Counted from the stretch's first letter, positions 1 through 10,558 are shown. The stretch is 64,000 nt of DNA from Clarkia xantiana subsp. parviflora (GCA_036873135.1 JAPTYO010000010.1:22623772-22687771); one strand, 5' to 3'. The notes: generated by a model not told the origin, from the sequence alone. Numbers and translations: made by a program.

Positions 1-369
1 CTAAAGATTCCGTATGCCGATTGTAAATACCTAATTTTGGTCCGCTCGTAACACGTTTAAAATGTCATATGTGACACGTTAAAAAAAGGGAAGTATTTAA
101 ATATGAAAGGTAGCGAAGTTTCTAAAAATAGGACTGGTTAAAATAGGACGGTGTATATGCATTAATTATTGTAAAATATTCAGAAAATATAATATGTGTA
201 TTTATGGTAAAATACATAAATATATATGTATATTTTCAGAATATTAAATGCATATACTTTTCAGACTTTATTTTCTTAGTTTGGGTTTCTAGTTTAGCTA
301 TAAATAAACTCATTTTACATGTAAAAAAACACTAACATCATTAATAATACATTAGATCTCGAAATCCGT
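1..369. other. AT-rich spacer, nothing recognised
   Basis: AT-rich DNA with short A/T runs. I see no coding homology, terminal repeats or RNA gene. Confidence 0.5.
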
Positions 370-506
370 GCTCTTGTGAAAACGTTTTTTTTACAGCAGG
401 AACCCTCCAACTCCCACCGGTGTCTGGCATGCTCACCGGTGGCCTTCCCGTCGACACGACACCGCCGTTCCTCCGTGATTCCGGCCAGCCGTCAGCCACA
501 CACACA

Positions 507-560
<54 letters not shown>

Positions 561-885
561 ATCCTAGCGGAGCCATACCAGAGGTCTTCTTTGTCACGTC
601 CACCCTGCTCGGCCGATGACCACCACGGAGCCCTCCACGACCGCCTTCGCCCAGCCGTTCCCTCTGATGTCCAGACCACACCGCCGCATCTTTCCTCCTC
701 GATGTCGTCCGTGACCGACCCGAGCACCCCTTCTGTCTCTGCCGAGACCTCGTTGTGCCGCCGTCCCGTCTCCACCTTTGTGTCCGCCGATGCCGTCGTC
801 CCTTGCCGTTGCGCCGTCCTTTCCACATCACTCAGACCAGAGCTGCGTCGGTTCCCCTACCGTTGACTCCATTCCAGCGCAGGTA
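370..885 (+). other. C-rich exon-like block ending at a possible splice donor
   Basis: About 500 bp of C-rich sequence stands out from AT-rich flanks and ends in CAG|GTAATG (donor GT at 883) followed at once by T/A-rich intron-like DNA. This looks like a 5' exon or UTR, or a captured exon. Open frames exist on both strands but are Ser/Pro or Arg/Glu low-complexity caused by the CT repeat inside it, so I call no protein. Its relation to the peptidase fragment 0.8 kb downstream is unknown. Confidence 0.3.
497..557. repeat. Compound (CA)n(CT)n microsatellite
   Basis: Short CA tract (497-509) runs into about 24 uninterrupted CT units (to 557), inside the C-rich block. Confidence 0.95.
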
Positions 886-1371
886 ATGTTTTTTTTTATT
901 TGTTTATTATTATTTTTATTATTATAATTTCTGTTTTATATTATTATTATATTATAATTAATTAATAGTTGAAATGTAATTGGTTAAATTTAATTAATAG
1001 TTTAATTGTAGTTGACTAAATTTAATTTGAAAGCATGATAGAAGTTTTTTTAGTATTTTAGATTTTATTTTTACTATGAGTTATAAGTTATAATTAACTT
1101 TTTTATTATGATTATATTTGATAATATCTTTTGCATATGATAAAATTTGATTAATTTTGACATCGTTAGATTAATTTAGTGTAATGTATGTATAAGGAAT
1201 AAAAATGTGCAAATTAAGTGAATTGAGTACTGAAATGGGGTAATTAAGAAATATTATTTTATTTAATTCGTAACAGAACCCCCGAAACTCAAATTTCTGA
1301 TGTAGACCGATTTTGTACCTAGGTGTTTAATTCATTATTCGCTTAGGTAATTTAGGATTCTAGTTAATGGA

Positions 1372-1433
<62 letters not shown>

Positions 1434-1694
1434 GAGTCCACACATCTCTCTATGTTATGCCATTATTCATTAAATTGCAGTAAATTGAATGTGTTGTCAA
1501 TTGAACCATATTCAGTAAGAATCATTGAATCTGCATGCATATGTATAGGAACTCCAAATAGCTCTTCGGTTGTTGTTGGTGCTGACTTCCTCTATCATTA
1601 TTACTTTGCTGCTTAATTGAATTTTTCCTTTCTTTATCATTATTAGTTGGCAACTTTTCACTGGTTGACCGTGCTGACGTGGCAGCATTATAGT
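886..1694. other. AT-rich spacer with a TA microsatellite
   Basis: AT-rich, intron-like or intergenic DNA. It contains a (TA)n run at 1373-1429 and no recognisable coding sequence. Confidence 0.5.
1373..1429. repeat. (TA)n microsatellite
   Basis: About 28 perfect TA units. Confidence 0.95.
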
Positions 1695-2122
1695 ATACCT
1701 TTAGGAAGGACAATTCTTGGACCTGCTCAAAACATCAAGAAAATCACCAAGGTTCATCTTCAGAACTATATCCAAACACACTACACAGCTCCTAGAATGG
1801 TTATTTCTTTATATATGTATGTGTTTCAGCGGAGCTTCCTGGACGGATCCAGATTCTGTGGCTCTCATGGTGATGCAAGCAATTCTTGGTTCATGGAATA
1901 AGAGTGCTGAAGGTGGAAAGCACATGGGGTGAGCATCTCTTTCCGATAAATTTTAAATGCTTTCTGATTTTTGCTAATCACTTACTCTTTTCTTTGTTCA
2001 GTACTAAGAACTCATATTGGGCGTTTCTGGAAATTTAACAACAGTTCCGAACTAGCTTAAAGGGTTGGCATCAATGAAATTGCAGAAAGGACACTGGTTT
2101 GTTTGGTATCTATGTTGCCAAG
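1695..2122 (+). pseudogene. Mitochondrial processing peptidase beta-subunit fragment
   Basis: Four collinear blocks match the plant MPP-beta subunit (M16 peptidase family, also the core I protein of complex III in plants). Block 1 (1695-1806) reads PLGRTILGPAQNIK then HYTAPRMVI. Block 2 (1831-1929) reads SWTDPDSVALMVMQAILGSW then GGKHMG and ends at a GT. Block 3 (2046-2087) reads SELA-stop-RVGINEIAE. Block 4 (2090-2122) reads DTGLFGIYVAK in another frame. About 60 residues normally between blocks 1 and 2 are missing, there is an in-frame TAA at 2058-2060, a frame change before block 4, and the zinc-site N-terminal region is absent. It is therefore a non-functional internal fragment, possibly carried by the CACTA element ending at 3270. 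Confidence 0.75.
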
Positions 2123-2744
2123 GTTGGTCTTAATTATGTGGTAGACTTTGATGATGAAAAATGGAATTTGGCCGTTTATAGTGACGGTTGAGAATGTTGT
2201 AAATTAGATAATAGAAATTTGGGATGACCTACACATAACTATTTCAATCTACTTGTTTAGTGTTTATATTAACACTTTATTATGCAGAGGGTATGGTATA
2301 TGTTTTGCATTTTTTATTGACAATTTATATATTCAAGTTTGTCAATTCTACTTATATTATCTTATTTAACTTTTTATCGTGTTTTATGAATGTCTCTAAC
2401 TTGATCTTGTTTTTTGAATTTCTTGTGTAGAAGGGTAAGACTAGTACACTTGATCTCAATTTATGATATTAGAATTTCTACTTTTGTTGTTATATTAACT
2501 TAGTTGATAAAGCATCAAATTCGACTACTATTTAGGGTTTAGTAGTCAACTACTATTTTGTAAATGCATGATTGGGTGACTGAAATGATTGGTAGGATAT
2601 TATATATGGAATGAATAAATTGTTGACTTGCAGATTGAAAGAATTTTTTAGATTTTTTGGAAATATTTTTTTGGAAAGATTTGTGGGTAAAATTATGTGA
2701 AAAATATCCTTTCAACTTCTTTGGTGACAAAAGGATTTTCAGTA
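2123..2744. other. AT-rich spacer, nothing recognised
   Basis: No coding homology seen. It may be internal DNA of the CACTA element that ends at 3270. Confidence 0.4.
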
Positions 2745-3270
2745 AGTCAATTCGTCGCCAAATGTATTTAGCGACATAATAAATTAGGTTGCTGAAGGGT
2801 CTTCATCGACGTAATTAAGTTACGTCGTTGGAGGGTCTTCCGCGACGTAATAAGTTACGTCGCCGAAGGGTCTTCAACGACATAATTAAGTTACGCCGTC
2901 GAAGGGTCTTCCACAACGTAATAAGTTACGTCGCCGAACGGTCTTCAGCGACGTAAATAATTACGTCGCCGATAACCCTTCGGGGACGTAATTCTTTACG
3001 TAACCGAAAGGTGTTCAGCGAATTAATTCTTTTGTTGCCGAAGGGTCTTCAGCGACGTAATTAGTTACCTCGCTAAAGTGTTTCCAACATATATATTTTG
3101 TTGGAAAGTTAACCAGCCAACCATAAGTCATTTCCATCAGATATTCCGTCGATTTTCTGTTGGGAATTTCCAACGACTTTCCATCGGAAATTTATCAGCG
3201 GGGTATTACCGACGGACGATCCGTTGGAAATTCTGTTGGTGAATGGCTGATGCCCTGTTTTCTTGTAGTG
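2745..3270. mobile_element. CACTA (EnSpm) terminus with subterminal repeats
   Basis: The right edge reads TTTTCTTGTAGTG (3258-3270), the reverse complement of the usual plant CACTA terminus CACTACAAGAAAA. A TTA at 3271-3273 could be one copy of the 3-bp target duplication. Inward lie short inverted subterminal motifs of the CCGACGG/TTCCAACG type (3140-3240), then a degenerate tandem array (about 2745-3075) of roughly 35-bp units alternating GCGACGTAA and TTACGTCGC with AAGGGTCTTC spacers. No opposite terminus was found, so it lies upstream of the window or is lost. No transposase was seen. Confidence 0.7.
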
Positions 3271-3337
3271 TTATTTCACGAGATGTCCTCTCGTAAGGAA
3301 GATAATACTCATAAGTCATTATGTTTCTTTACCTTTA

Positions 3338-5163
3338 GGGGGCGTTTGGATGGACGTAATGTGAAATTACTTGAAATGTAAGATTACAAGTAATGTGAGC
3401 TACGCAATGTAATGTAAGATTACAGTGTTTGGTTGTGCTGTAATGTGGAATGTAATGTCAGATTACCGTGTTTGGTATGTGTTGTAATCAGTGGCGGAGC
3501 TAGCATATCGACAATGGGGGTACGTTATGTATCAAAAAAAAAATTGCGTAAGATTTAACATATTTTCTTAAGAAAATTATATAAAATAAACAAGATGTTT
3601 GAAAAAGGTTGTTTTAGGTACTGATATATTTTAAAATATACAATTTTCAAAACGATGATAATTTGTACTTACTTCATTTATCTATCCACATTTTTCGTTA
3701 TATACATTTCAAATTTACAAAATTAACTAAGTAGTTTTCAAACTATCATAACTAAACTCTAATTGCTTATACAAATATTATAGTTGAGTCAAATCAGACC
3801 AGTGTCGTCTGTAGATCAGTTGAGTCTCAATCAAGTCAGAACACTATTGTAATACTAGTATAAATTATTAAGTCTTGATTTTGATATTTATAAAAGTATT
3901 TGATTAATTTTTAAATTCAAAATGTATTTGACGATAATTTTGGACGGAAGATTGAAAGAAGTATCAGTTATCATTATTTTCAAACATTTGTACATTTTAA
4001 AACATATTGATACTAAAAACCATATTTTTCAAATATATTGTATGATTCACATACTTTTCCCTAATTGGACATTCTGTAGGACACTAATTAGAGTAAATAC
4101 AATTTATGAGCTTATTCCATGAATGCATTGAATGACAGTTACAAATAGCAATAAAGTCTTACAAAATAATAATGAAGTCTAAGTGTATTACATAAAATAA
4201 TGGGGTCTTAAACTAAAATAATGAGAATTCGGGGTATATTTTTCATCAAGAATAAACATAGGGTTCGGGAATAAACAATGTGGTCTTAAAAAATAATAAT
4301 AGGTTCTTACTGGCTTACCCAAAATAATGGGGATCTTAGTGTCTTACCCAAAATAATGGGGATCTTTAACTAAAATAATGGGGATCGGAGTATATTTATC
4401 TTCAGGAATAAACATAGGGTCCCAATAAAAATACTTGATAATGGGGTGATGTTCGTCACCCCATTGTTGTTAATACATCCGCCACTGGTTGTAATGTGAC
4501 TTTTTTATTATTATATTGATATATATGAGAGTATATTATATCTTAATATGATAAGATTTAAAAGAATATATATGTTGACAACATCTAACTTCTTAAATAT
4601 TATGTGTGTGGTAATTAATACAATAGTCATTTATGAATTCTAAAGACTAAATATTTAAACTCAATACGCACAACTACTAAAATTCTATTAATTAAAACAT
4701 TATATATAGTTTTATAAGATAATTTTCATAAAAATTGCAACGGAAAAGTTTTACTCATTTTATATGAACATCATGTACGTTATTATTTATTATAATATTG
4801 AGTTATGAAGTATGTTAAAAAAATGAAAAAAATATATATATAAAAAAAATAAAAACTAATAATAATAACAATATAAATATAAATATCATAAAAACTATGA
4901 GGATAATACAAAATATTTTATCTATATAATAAATAATAATAAAATAATAACACTCTGTAATGTTGGACGTAATCTCACATTACATCTGTTTTTTGATGTA
5001 ATCTCACATTATGTTGAATTGAGTTTTGAAGTAATCTCAGGTTACAATGGATATTACATTACAATGCACATTACGTCGTTTGAAAAACTAAGCAACCCAA
5101 TGTGGATGTAATGTATGACGCAATATGAGATTACACCACACATTAGATCCATCCTAACACCCC
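3338..5163. mobile_element. PIF/Harbinger-type non-autonomous element, interrupted
   Basis: Terminal inverted repeats begin GGGGGCGTTTGGATGGA (3338) and, read inward from 5163, GGGGTGTTAGGATGGA. Both ends are flanked by TTA (3335-3337 and 5164-5166), the usual PIF/Harbinger target. Subterminal DNA is full of inverted ATTACATT/AATGTAAT motifs. No transposase is visible. Without the nested hAT element and its duplicated target it would be about 820 bp, a Tourist-like MITE. Confidence 0.8.
3489..4487. mobile_element. Non-autonomous hAT element, 999 bp
   Basis: It begins CAGTGGCGGA and ends TCCGCCACTG, a perfect 10-bp inverted repeat. It is flanked by a perfect 8-bp direct repeat GTTGTAAT (3481-3488 and 4488-4495), the size expected for hAT. 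The right half (about 4190-4420) has degenerate tandem copies of an AAAATAATGGGGATC motif. There is no transposase; the longest open stretches are short and not recognisable. It sits inside the Harbinger element, so it is the younger of the two. Confidence 0.88.
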
Positions 5164-5166
5164 TTA

Positions 5167-5678
5167 GAATAATCACCAGTTATATTAAAATTATCTAATT
5201 AGGATCATCTGTAAGAATAAATATTAATTATAAATATATTTTTTAATGTCAAAACACCAGTAAATTTAAACTCGAAATATATATAATAATCAATGAATAA
5301 AATTTTGAAGTGCTACACTTATACTAAACTCAAATCTAGATGTTTTAAAAAAAAAAAGTCAAATCTAGATAGGTACACTCAAACCAATGAAGAAGTCAGA
5401 AACAAGTCGGTAATAGATAGAGTTGACAAATCCAATCATTTAATAAAAGCAGTATACTATGCATTGACAGTTTCTTCAACTCCAAACCCACTCCAACTAA
5501 CCAAATATAACTCACTCTAGTACCTCTCATGCATATATATATATCATAAATATATATAGAGAGTCAACTCATGTCTCAAATTCTCAATGAAACCAACTAT
5601 ATAATATAATTCAATAAACAAGAGAATTAAGCTTAGAAAGTCGAATTGAGCGGCGTATATTCTTCTTCATAAAAAACG
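5167..5678. other. AT-rich spacer, nothing recognised
   Basis: AT-rich DNA with no homology seen. A TATATATAT stretch near 5537 lies upstream of the decayed LysM copy and may be its old promoter. Confidence 0.4.
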
Positions 5679-5992
5679 ATGAGCATGTTTCAGCCCACTA
5701 CTAGCGGCGCTACTGCTGATATTGAGTTGCACCAATGAGCCACCATGTGACGTAGAGACTTCTCATAATTTGGGCGGGAGAATCCAAATATTCCGAGGCA
5801 ATAATTACAAAGCGGAGGGGCCTAGGAAGCCGTGTGATGAGATATACATTGTCACAAAAGGAGAAGAGCATCGGCGATAAATGTGGAGACCCGTTTATTG
5901 TCGAGGAAAACCCGCATATCCACGATGCCGACGATGTCTTCCCCGGTTTGGTTATCAAAATCACTCCTTTTAACAATAGATATATAGATTCA
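5679..5992 (+). pseudogene. Decayed copy of the LysM-domain gene
   Basis: Collinear with the intact gene at 8017-8376. It retains a hydrophobic leader (ALLLILSC), LGGRIQIFRGNNYKA, PCDEIYIVTKGE, then after a break DKCGDPFIVEENPHIHDADD and VFPGLVIKI. A short deletion at about 5868 removes the end of the first LysM strand-helix region and shifts the frame into a TAA. The leader is also out of frame with the upstream ATG codons. Close similarity and the 2.3-kb spacing point to tandem duplication followed by loss of one copy. Confidence 0.85.
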
Positions 5993-7179
5993 TAAATATA
6001 TCATTTTTGTTCCTACATGCAACGACTGATATATTAATTAATGAAGCAACATTGGACGTTATATATATATACTAGAGTGACTACTCTAGTTTTGCTAGCT
6101 TTCTGAACGTAGTACCTGCATCTGCTTGATGTTATTGTTAAAAAAGAAGATATTAGATCGATTCTAAAACCGTGTATATTCATTACTCAGTTGTGATTTC
6201 TCTACTTTTAATATTTAAAAATACCAATACGAATTCTTTTACTACCTGTGAAAAGTTTAAAATTTGGTTTAAAAATCGTAGCTTTTTTTTTTTTGCCAAG
6301 ATTAAAATTAGCTATTTATTTAACTCTTTTTTTGGCCAAGTATTTGTTTAACTTTTAAAATATTAATTCTTTTTACTATTACTAATATATGAGTATGTCG
6401 GTTTAAAGAGACGAAATCCTAACTAGTATTCCGTGACTGCATTTGTTTTCATTCAGTTATTTCAAATTCCACTTATGACACTTCCATTTAAATTTTGCGA
6501 AAAAGACTCCCAATCAACATTAGTTAGCCTCACTAAAAGGCAGAAGTTGAAAGGTGTTCCTGCAAACATTCTTGTCTTCATCAAACCACTTTTTTGACAT
6601 TTTATGGATACAACATATCATATCCCAAGATAATAATAATAATAATTGCGTCTAATACTCATCAATTGATTGAAACTTTGGACTCAGCCCGTGATAAGGT
6701 GCCTGATGATGTATATAGATTAAATCACATATTCAACCTATCATATTTAGGTTAGACAGCTGATTAAATGATTCGTTTAAAATTTCACATGATGTATAAG
6801 AGTGTACAAATTTAAACCTTTGCAATACCAAGTTAAAACCCAATTTAATGAAAATGTTTTCATGTGATTTATTCAAAAATATTTCCGTTCACACGTAAAG
6901 AAGACGGTTTGAAATATATAAATTATACTACGTATTATTAACCTATCACTTTAAGATTTTAATACAGTTCGTATATATAGGTTAATTAGGTCCAAGTCCG
7001 TTTAGTATAATTTGCTCTATGGGAAAAAAAAAAGGCAAGAGTTTAATTTCTATACCATGAAAATTTGAGGATAAGAACGTATATAAAATATATCTATTTC
7101 ACAAAAAAAAAACGTGACGAGTCTACTGACTTGCTCTCACGTAGCAATAAATCAATATATAACTCATCAGAATAAACAC
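5993..7179. other. AT-rich intergenic DNA
   Basis: Homopolymer A/T runs and an AAT-type short repeat near 6630. No gene, RNA or element end recognised. Confidence 0.45.
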
Positions 7180-7434
7180 TGCGGTGGTGTAGTGGTTGAT
7201 ATTATTTATACTTTTACTGTTTGTTTTCGAAGTCTCGAGATTGAAACGTTTCGGGAGTCACCTCACGGTGACCTGATTAAGATTAAAGTATCGCGTTCCA
7301 CATGGTTTAGGTACCACATCAGGCATAAAGCAGGCGAGTATCACTTAATGGGCATGTCTCGTAACTATATACTAGACTGCTGGTGGGAATACGTTGATGG
7401 AGTCTTCCAATCGACCTTGCTAAAAGGGTTCTGA
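7180..7434 (+). mobile_element. tRNA-derived SINE, copy 1
   Basis: It starts with an A-box-like TGGTGTAGTGG (7185-7195), followed by a weak B-box-like region near 7240 and then a body beginning GGGAGTCACCTCACGGTGAC. The same order and body, including a CACATCAGGCATAA-like motif and a closing ATACTAGACTGCTGGT-like motif, recurs at about 42830-43615 (split) and 43690-43915. Three diverged copies with a tRNA-like head indicate a SINE family. Exact ends and target duplications were not resolved. Confidence 0.6.
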
Positions 7435-7478
7435 ACGTGTTAATTACAACTTTGGCTTCAAACTTCGTCATGTTCCAT

Positions 7479-7666
7479 CATTTCTCAATTGCGAGCTCAA
7501 CTACGGATAACAAAGCCTTTGCTTCTACGATGTCCGCTCTAAAGATGACACACGCGTTATTTTGACCTCCAACCAAATTCATTCGAGTCACTACACCAAT
7601 ACCTCCACGCTTTGAACTTGCATTTGAAGCTCCATCACAATTTCTCTTGAATAGCCCCTGACCTTG
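7479..7666 (-). pseudogene. RNase H-like (RVT_3 type) domain fragment
   Basis: On the minus strand about 62 residues read like the start of the RNase H-like domain found in plant LINE-type elements and free-standing relatives: KRNCDGASNASS, KRGGIGVVTRMN, then DIVEAKALLSVVELAIE before TGA (7479-7481). The first catalytic Asp (in CDGAS) and the Glu (in VEAKAL) are visible; the rest of the domain is missing. I infer a remnant of a non-LTR retrotransposon or of such a domain gene. Confidence 0.55.
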
Positions 7667-7932
7667 CTTTCTTCCAATAAGTGGGTTTAAATGTATCGAT
7701 TGTTCATTAAGTCTTATTGGAAAGATTCATGACCGTGAATAGGGCCCAAATATTACATTGCAGGATGCATGCTAAATGGTCGGCACTATTAATACTTTTA
7801 AAAAAGAAAAAACCCATCAGTAATCACAATGACCTAAAAATGAAAAAAAAAAAAACAAAAAAAAAAAATCTCAAATTCTCTCTCTCAAATATTATGTATT
7901 GTACGCAATCACTGCATGAAAGAAACAGAGCA

Positions 7933-7940
7933 TATATAAA
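7933..7940 (+). promoter_or_regulatory. TATA box of the LysM gene
   Basis: TATATAAA lies 77 bp upstream of the ATG at 8017, in an otherwise unremarkable AT-rich leader. Position and sequence fit a plant core promoter. Confidence 0.55.
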
Positions 7941-8016
7941 TGATAATACACATTACACACATACAGGAATTACAAAAGGCAGCTAAGAGAGAGCAAATTA
8001 AACGTGAGGTGCAATA

Positions 8017-8376
8017 ATGGCAGTTGTATCATCTTCAATGGCGATGACACAGACAACAACAACATTGTTCAGCGCATTATTGGTGGTGGCGCTACTGCTT
8101 GTACTGAGCTGCTGTGATCAAGAGACTCCTCATTATAACTTGGGTGGTGCCCGACTCGAAATATTCCAAGGCGATTACAAGGCGGCGGCTCAGGCAGTTA
8201 GAAGGCGGCCGTGTGATGAAATCTATGTTGTCACTGACGGAGAGACACTGCAGTCGATTTATGATAAATGCGGGGACCCGTTTATCGTGGAGGAAAACCC
8301 ACATATCCACGACCCCGACGATGTCTTCCCGGGTTTGGTTCTTAAAATTTCTGGTACTTTTGTAGAAGATATGTAA
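8017..8376 (+). CDS. Small secreted LysM-domain protein
   Basis: A 119-residue single-exon protein. Residues 1-15 are polar and Ser/Thr-rich; 16-32 (LFSALLVVALLLVLSCC) form a hydrophobic signal peptide or anchor. Residues 65-112 form one LysM domain, PCDEIYVVTDGETLQSIYDKC onward, ending in DVFPGLVLKI. LysM domains bind GlcNAc-containing glycans such as chitin or peptidoglycan. The CDEIY...KCGDPFIVEENPHIHDPDDVFPG pattern matches the plant family annotated as peptidoglycan-binding LysM proteins, whose biological role is poorly known; no kinase domain is present. Two Met codons at 8017 and 8038 share the frame; the first is kept because it follows the TATA box at usual distance. A decayed copy lies 2.3 kb upstream. 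Secretion and glycan binding are inferred from the family. Confidence 0.85.
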   Translation: MAVVSSSMAMTQTTTTLFSALLVVALLLVLSCCDQETPHYNLGGARLEIFQGDYKAAAQAVRRRPCDEIYVVTDGETLQSIYDKCGDPFIVEENPHIHDPDDVFPGLVLKISGTFVEDM

Positions 8377-8754
8377 AGAGATAGATAGCTAGCTAGATGT
8401 ATTGTATGATTATCCATCCCTTATGTAGGGCAGAAACATTGATGCAAATCTCTTAATTGTTGTTATTTGATGTGTTTAGCAAATTGCAGTCGACTATAAA
8501 TACAATCCAATTTGTAGCCGTTAAATTATGAGAGGAAATGCATAAGCTTTCAGGACTGGCAAACATAATCAGATCTCAACCGCTATATACATATTTATAT
8601 GTGTATCTAACAATTAAAAATTCGAGTATATTTACAATTGACTGCAATAGTGTAACCCTCTATGATATATGTTTACCGTTTTAATCAGTTATGTTTGTAT
8701 ATAAGATTAGTTGAATTAACTAGTAAAACGAGATGCGTTGTTTAATCCGTCAAG
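8377..8754. other. 3' flank of the LysM gene
   Basis: AT-rich DNA with the probable 3' UTR. I see no clear AATAAA signal and no other feature. Confidence 0.4.
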
Positions 8755-9504
8755 GATTAAATCTATAAAATATAATAAGGAAATATATAAAAATAAGATA
8801 CAGAAATATATATATATATTCCTAATATAACTCAATCAGAATATTCTTAATATATTTTATTCCCTAATACGCCACCGCAAAACAGACGTTCTGAAAAGAA
8901 TGCCGATCTTGATACGAAGATTATTGACGAATGCCCGAATAGTCCAATCGTCATCGGCGGATTCCCGGAGAGGTCCAATCGGCAACGGCGGAAGCCTGGA
9001 GATGTCTAGTCGACAACGGCGGTAGCCCAGAGATATCCAGTCGTCACGGCGGTAGCCCGGAGGTCCAGTCGGCAATGGCGGAAGCCCGGAGGTCCAGTCG
9101 GCATCGGCGGAAGCCCGGAGAGATCCAGTCGGCATCGACGGAGAAGAATTGAGATGGACATGACGATAGTAAGGATCATCGGTGTGGTGGCTTCGTAAGT
9201 TGGCGCTAAATCAGAGGATCAACGTAGAAGTCGTCAATACGGAAGCAGAGATTTATTGTCTTATTAGAAAAGAAAAAAAAAGCTGAAATCAGAATTGGGC
9301 AGGGGGCCGGCATGACAACTGCATAGCTGATGGTGGTGTCGACCTCCCCTGGACAGTGGCGATGGTGGACGGAGGCTTGTAAGTTATACTTGTTGGAGGA
9401 ATGAAGGCTCTGATACCATATAGAAGAATGAGAATTATATTATTGATCTTATTTAGGGTTGAGTACATGTACCTATATATATAGATATAAGATTAAATCT
9501 ATAA
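8755..9504 (-). mobile_element. Degenerate TRIM-like element related to 50968-52110
   Basis: On the minus strand it mirrors the intact TRIM at 50968-52110: an LTR part ending TATA at 9419, directly followed by the primer-binding site TGGTATCAGAGCC (9406-9418), a G/C-rich interior with degenerate repeats of about 30-36 bp (about 8940-9140), then the start of the other LTR at 8869. Both LTRs lack their outer parts. The right arm stops where another TRIM starts (9510). Both arms break around the same 14-bp word GATTAAATCTATAA (8755-8768 and 9491-9504). Confidence 0.75.
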
Positions 9505-9509
9505 CAAAG

Positions 9510-9956
9510 TGTCACGCCCCCAAGCCCGAGCGACTGTCCCCACTAGCCCAACCCAGCCTAACTAAGCCAGTTATCCTCACTCGGACTTAGAAAATGTGGA
9601 ATTCTTGTTGGATTGAGTAGTACCCCTCTGACTTATTAAGATTTCAAATTTCTTATTTCCAACCGATGTGGTACACAAATATGGGGTATTACAATCTACC
9701 CCCCTTGATGGGCGCGACGTACTCGTCGCGGCTCAGACTAGAATCGTTTGCCCCCGGTAAGTGATCAGAACTCTAGGGGTCAATAGCCATTGGTCCGCGA
9801 GCCCGATCACGGTCCCGGGTCGGCTCTGATACCATTCTGTCACACCCCCAAGCCCGAGTGACTGCCCCCACTAGCCCAACCCAGCCTAACTAAGCCCGTT
9901 GTCCTCACTTGGGCTTAGAAAATGAGAATTCATGTTGGACTTGAGTAGTACCCCTC
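9510..9956 (-). mobile_element. TRIM element with 144-bp interior, one LTR truncated
   Basis: The left LTR (9510-9693, 184 bp) begins TGT and ends ACA on the plus strand. The right LTR (from 9838) matches it for 119 bp and is cut at 9957 by a copia LTR. The interior of only 144 bp carries, on the minus strand, a TGGTATCAGAGCC primer-binding site (9822-9834) next to the 5' LTR and a polypurine tract (AAGGGGGGTAGAT) at 9694-9706 next to the 3' LTR. There is no coding capacity. LTR length, interior length and priming sites define a terminal-repeat retrotransposon in miniature, moved in trans by an autonomous element. Confidence 0.82.
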
Positions 9957-10558
9957 TGTAAGCATATAGTAATGGGCGCCGTAATTGGTAGCCCATAATA
10001 TGTATAGTTTACCTAATGAACTTGGGTAAATGTCACATTATGGTAATTGGGCTAGACCCAAATACCAATTGACATGGGAGGCCCAAAATTGGGCCTCCCC
10101 AAATACATAGGCAGGCCGAAACCCTAGGTGGGGTAAAGTGGACTTTTGTCCACTTTACTCCTCCTATAAATAAGAGGTGTTAGGAAATTTTTAGGGTTAA
10201 TCGCAATTCCCTCATTAGAGTGTTTTAGAGAGAACCCCCTCCCCCTCCCATAAACCCTAGTTCGGCCGAACCATATCCCTCACCAAAGGTGTGCCAATTG
10301 CCTTCGAGCAAACTCTCCAGAGATCTTTTCCCGTGCCAAGAATCGATCGGAGGCTTTCCTGTGAAGCTTGCACTACGTAGGGCTTCTCTAACAAGAACCT
10401 CTACGGGTCCCGACCGGAGGATCGTGAAGTTCCTCCTGAGAAGATCTTGGGTCTACAGATCATCTTAAAGGTATGTGTGAAACTTCCGCCGCGTAATTCC
10501 AATTACTAGCATGTACCTTGTTTAAGTATCCGTAGTGATTACTCCCCGTAATCTAACA
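9957..10558 (+). repeat. 5' LTR of the copia element
   Basis: 602 bp, TGTAAG...AACA. It contains a 24-bp perfect palindrome centred on AAATTT (10076-10099, half-site GGGAGGCCCAAA), a second inverted repeat (10135-10156, AAAGTGGAC/GTCCACTTT) and, 8 bp further, a TATAAATA box (10165-10172). The related LTRs at 17369, 17944 and 49872 share this order. Confidence 0.88.
10165..10172 (+). promoter_or_regulatory. TATA box in the copia LTR
   Basis: TATAAATA within CTCCTCCTATAAATAAG. The same box and the hairpin just upstream recur in the related LTRs (about 17577, 18150, 50091), which supports a functional U3 promoter in the parent elements. Confidence 0.7.

Noticed and set aside
341..866. Overlapping open frames of 130-160 codons on both strands
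   Set aside because: They are created by the CT/GA microsatellite and C-rich DNA; sequences are low-complexity and match no family.
2745..3075. Regular GACGTAA/TTACGTC repeats as a CRISPR-like or centromeric array
   Set aside because: Units are degenerate, inverted and lead into a CACTA terminus, so they are transposon subterminal repeats.
9510..9956. Cassandra TRIM with 5S RNA
   Set aside because: No 5S internal control region is visible in the LTRs.
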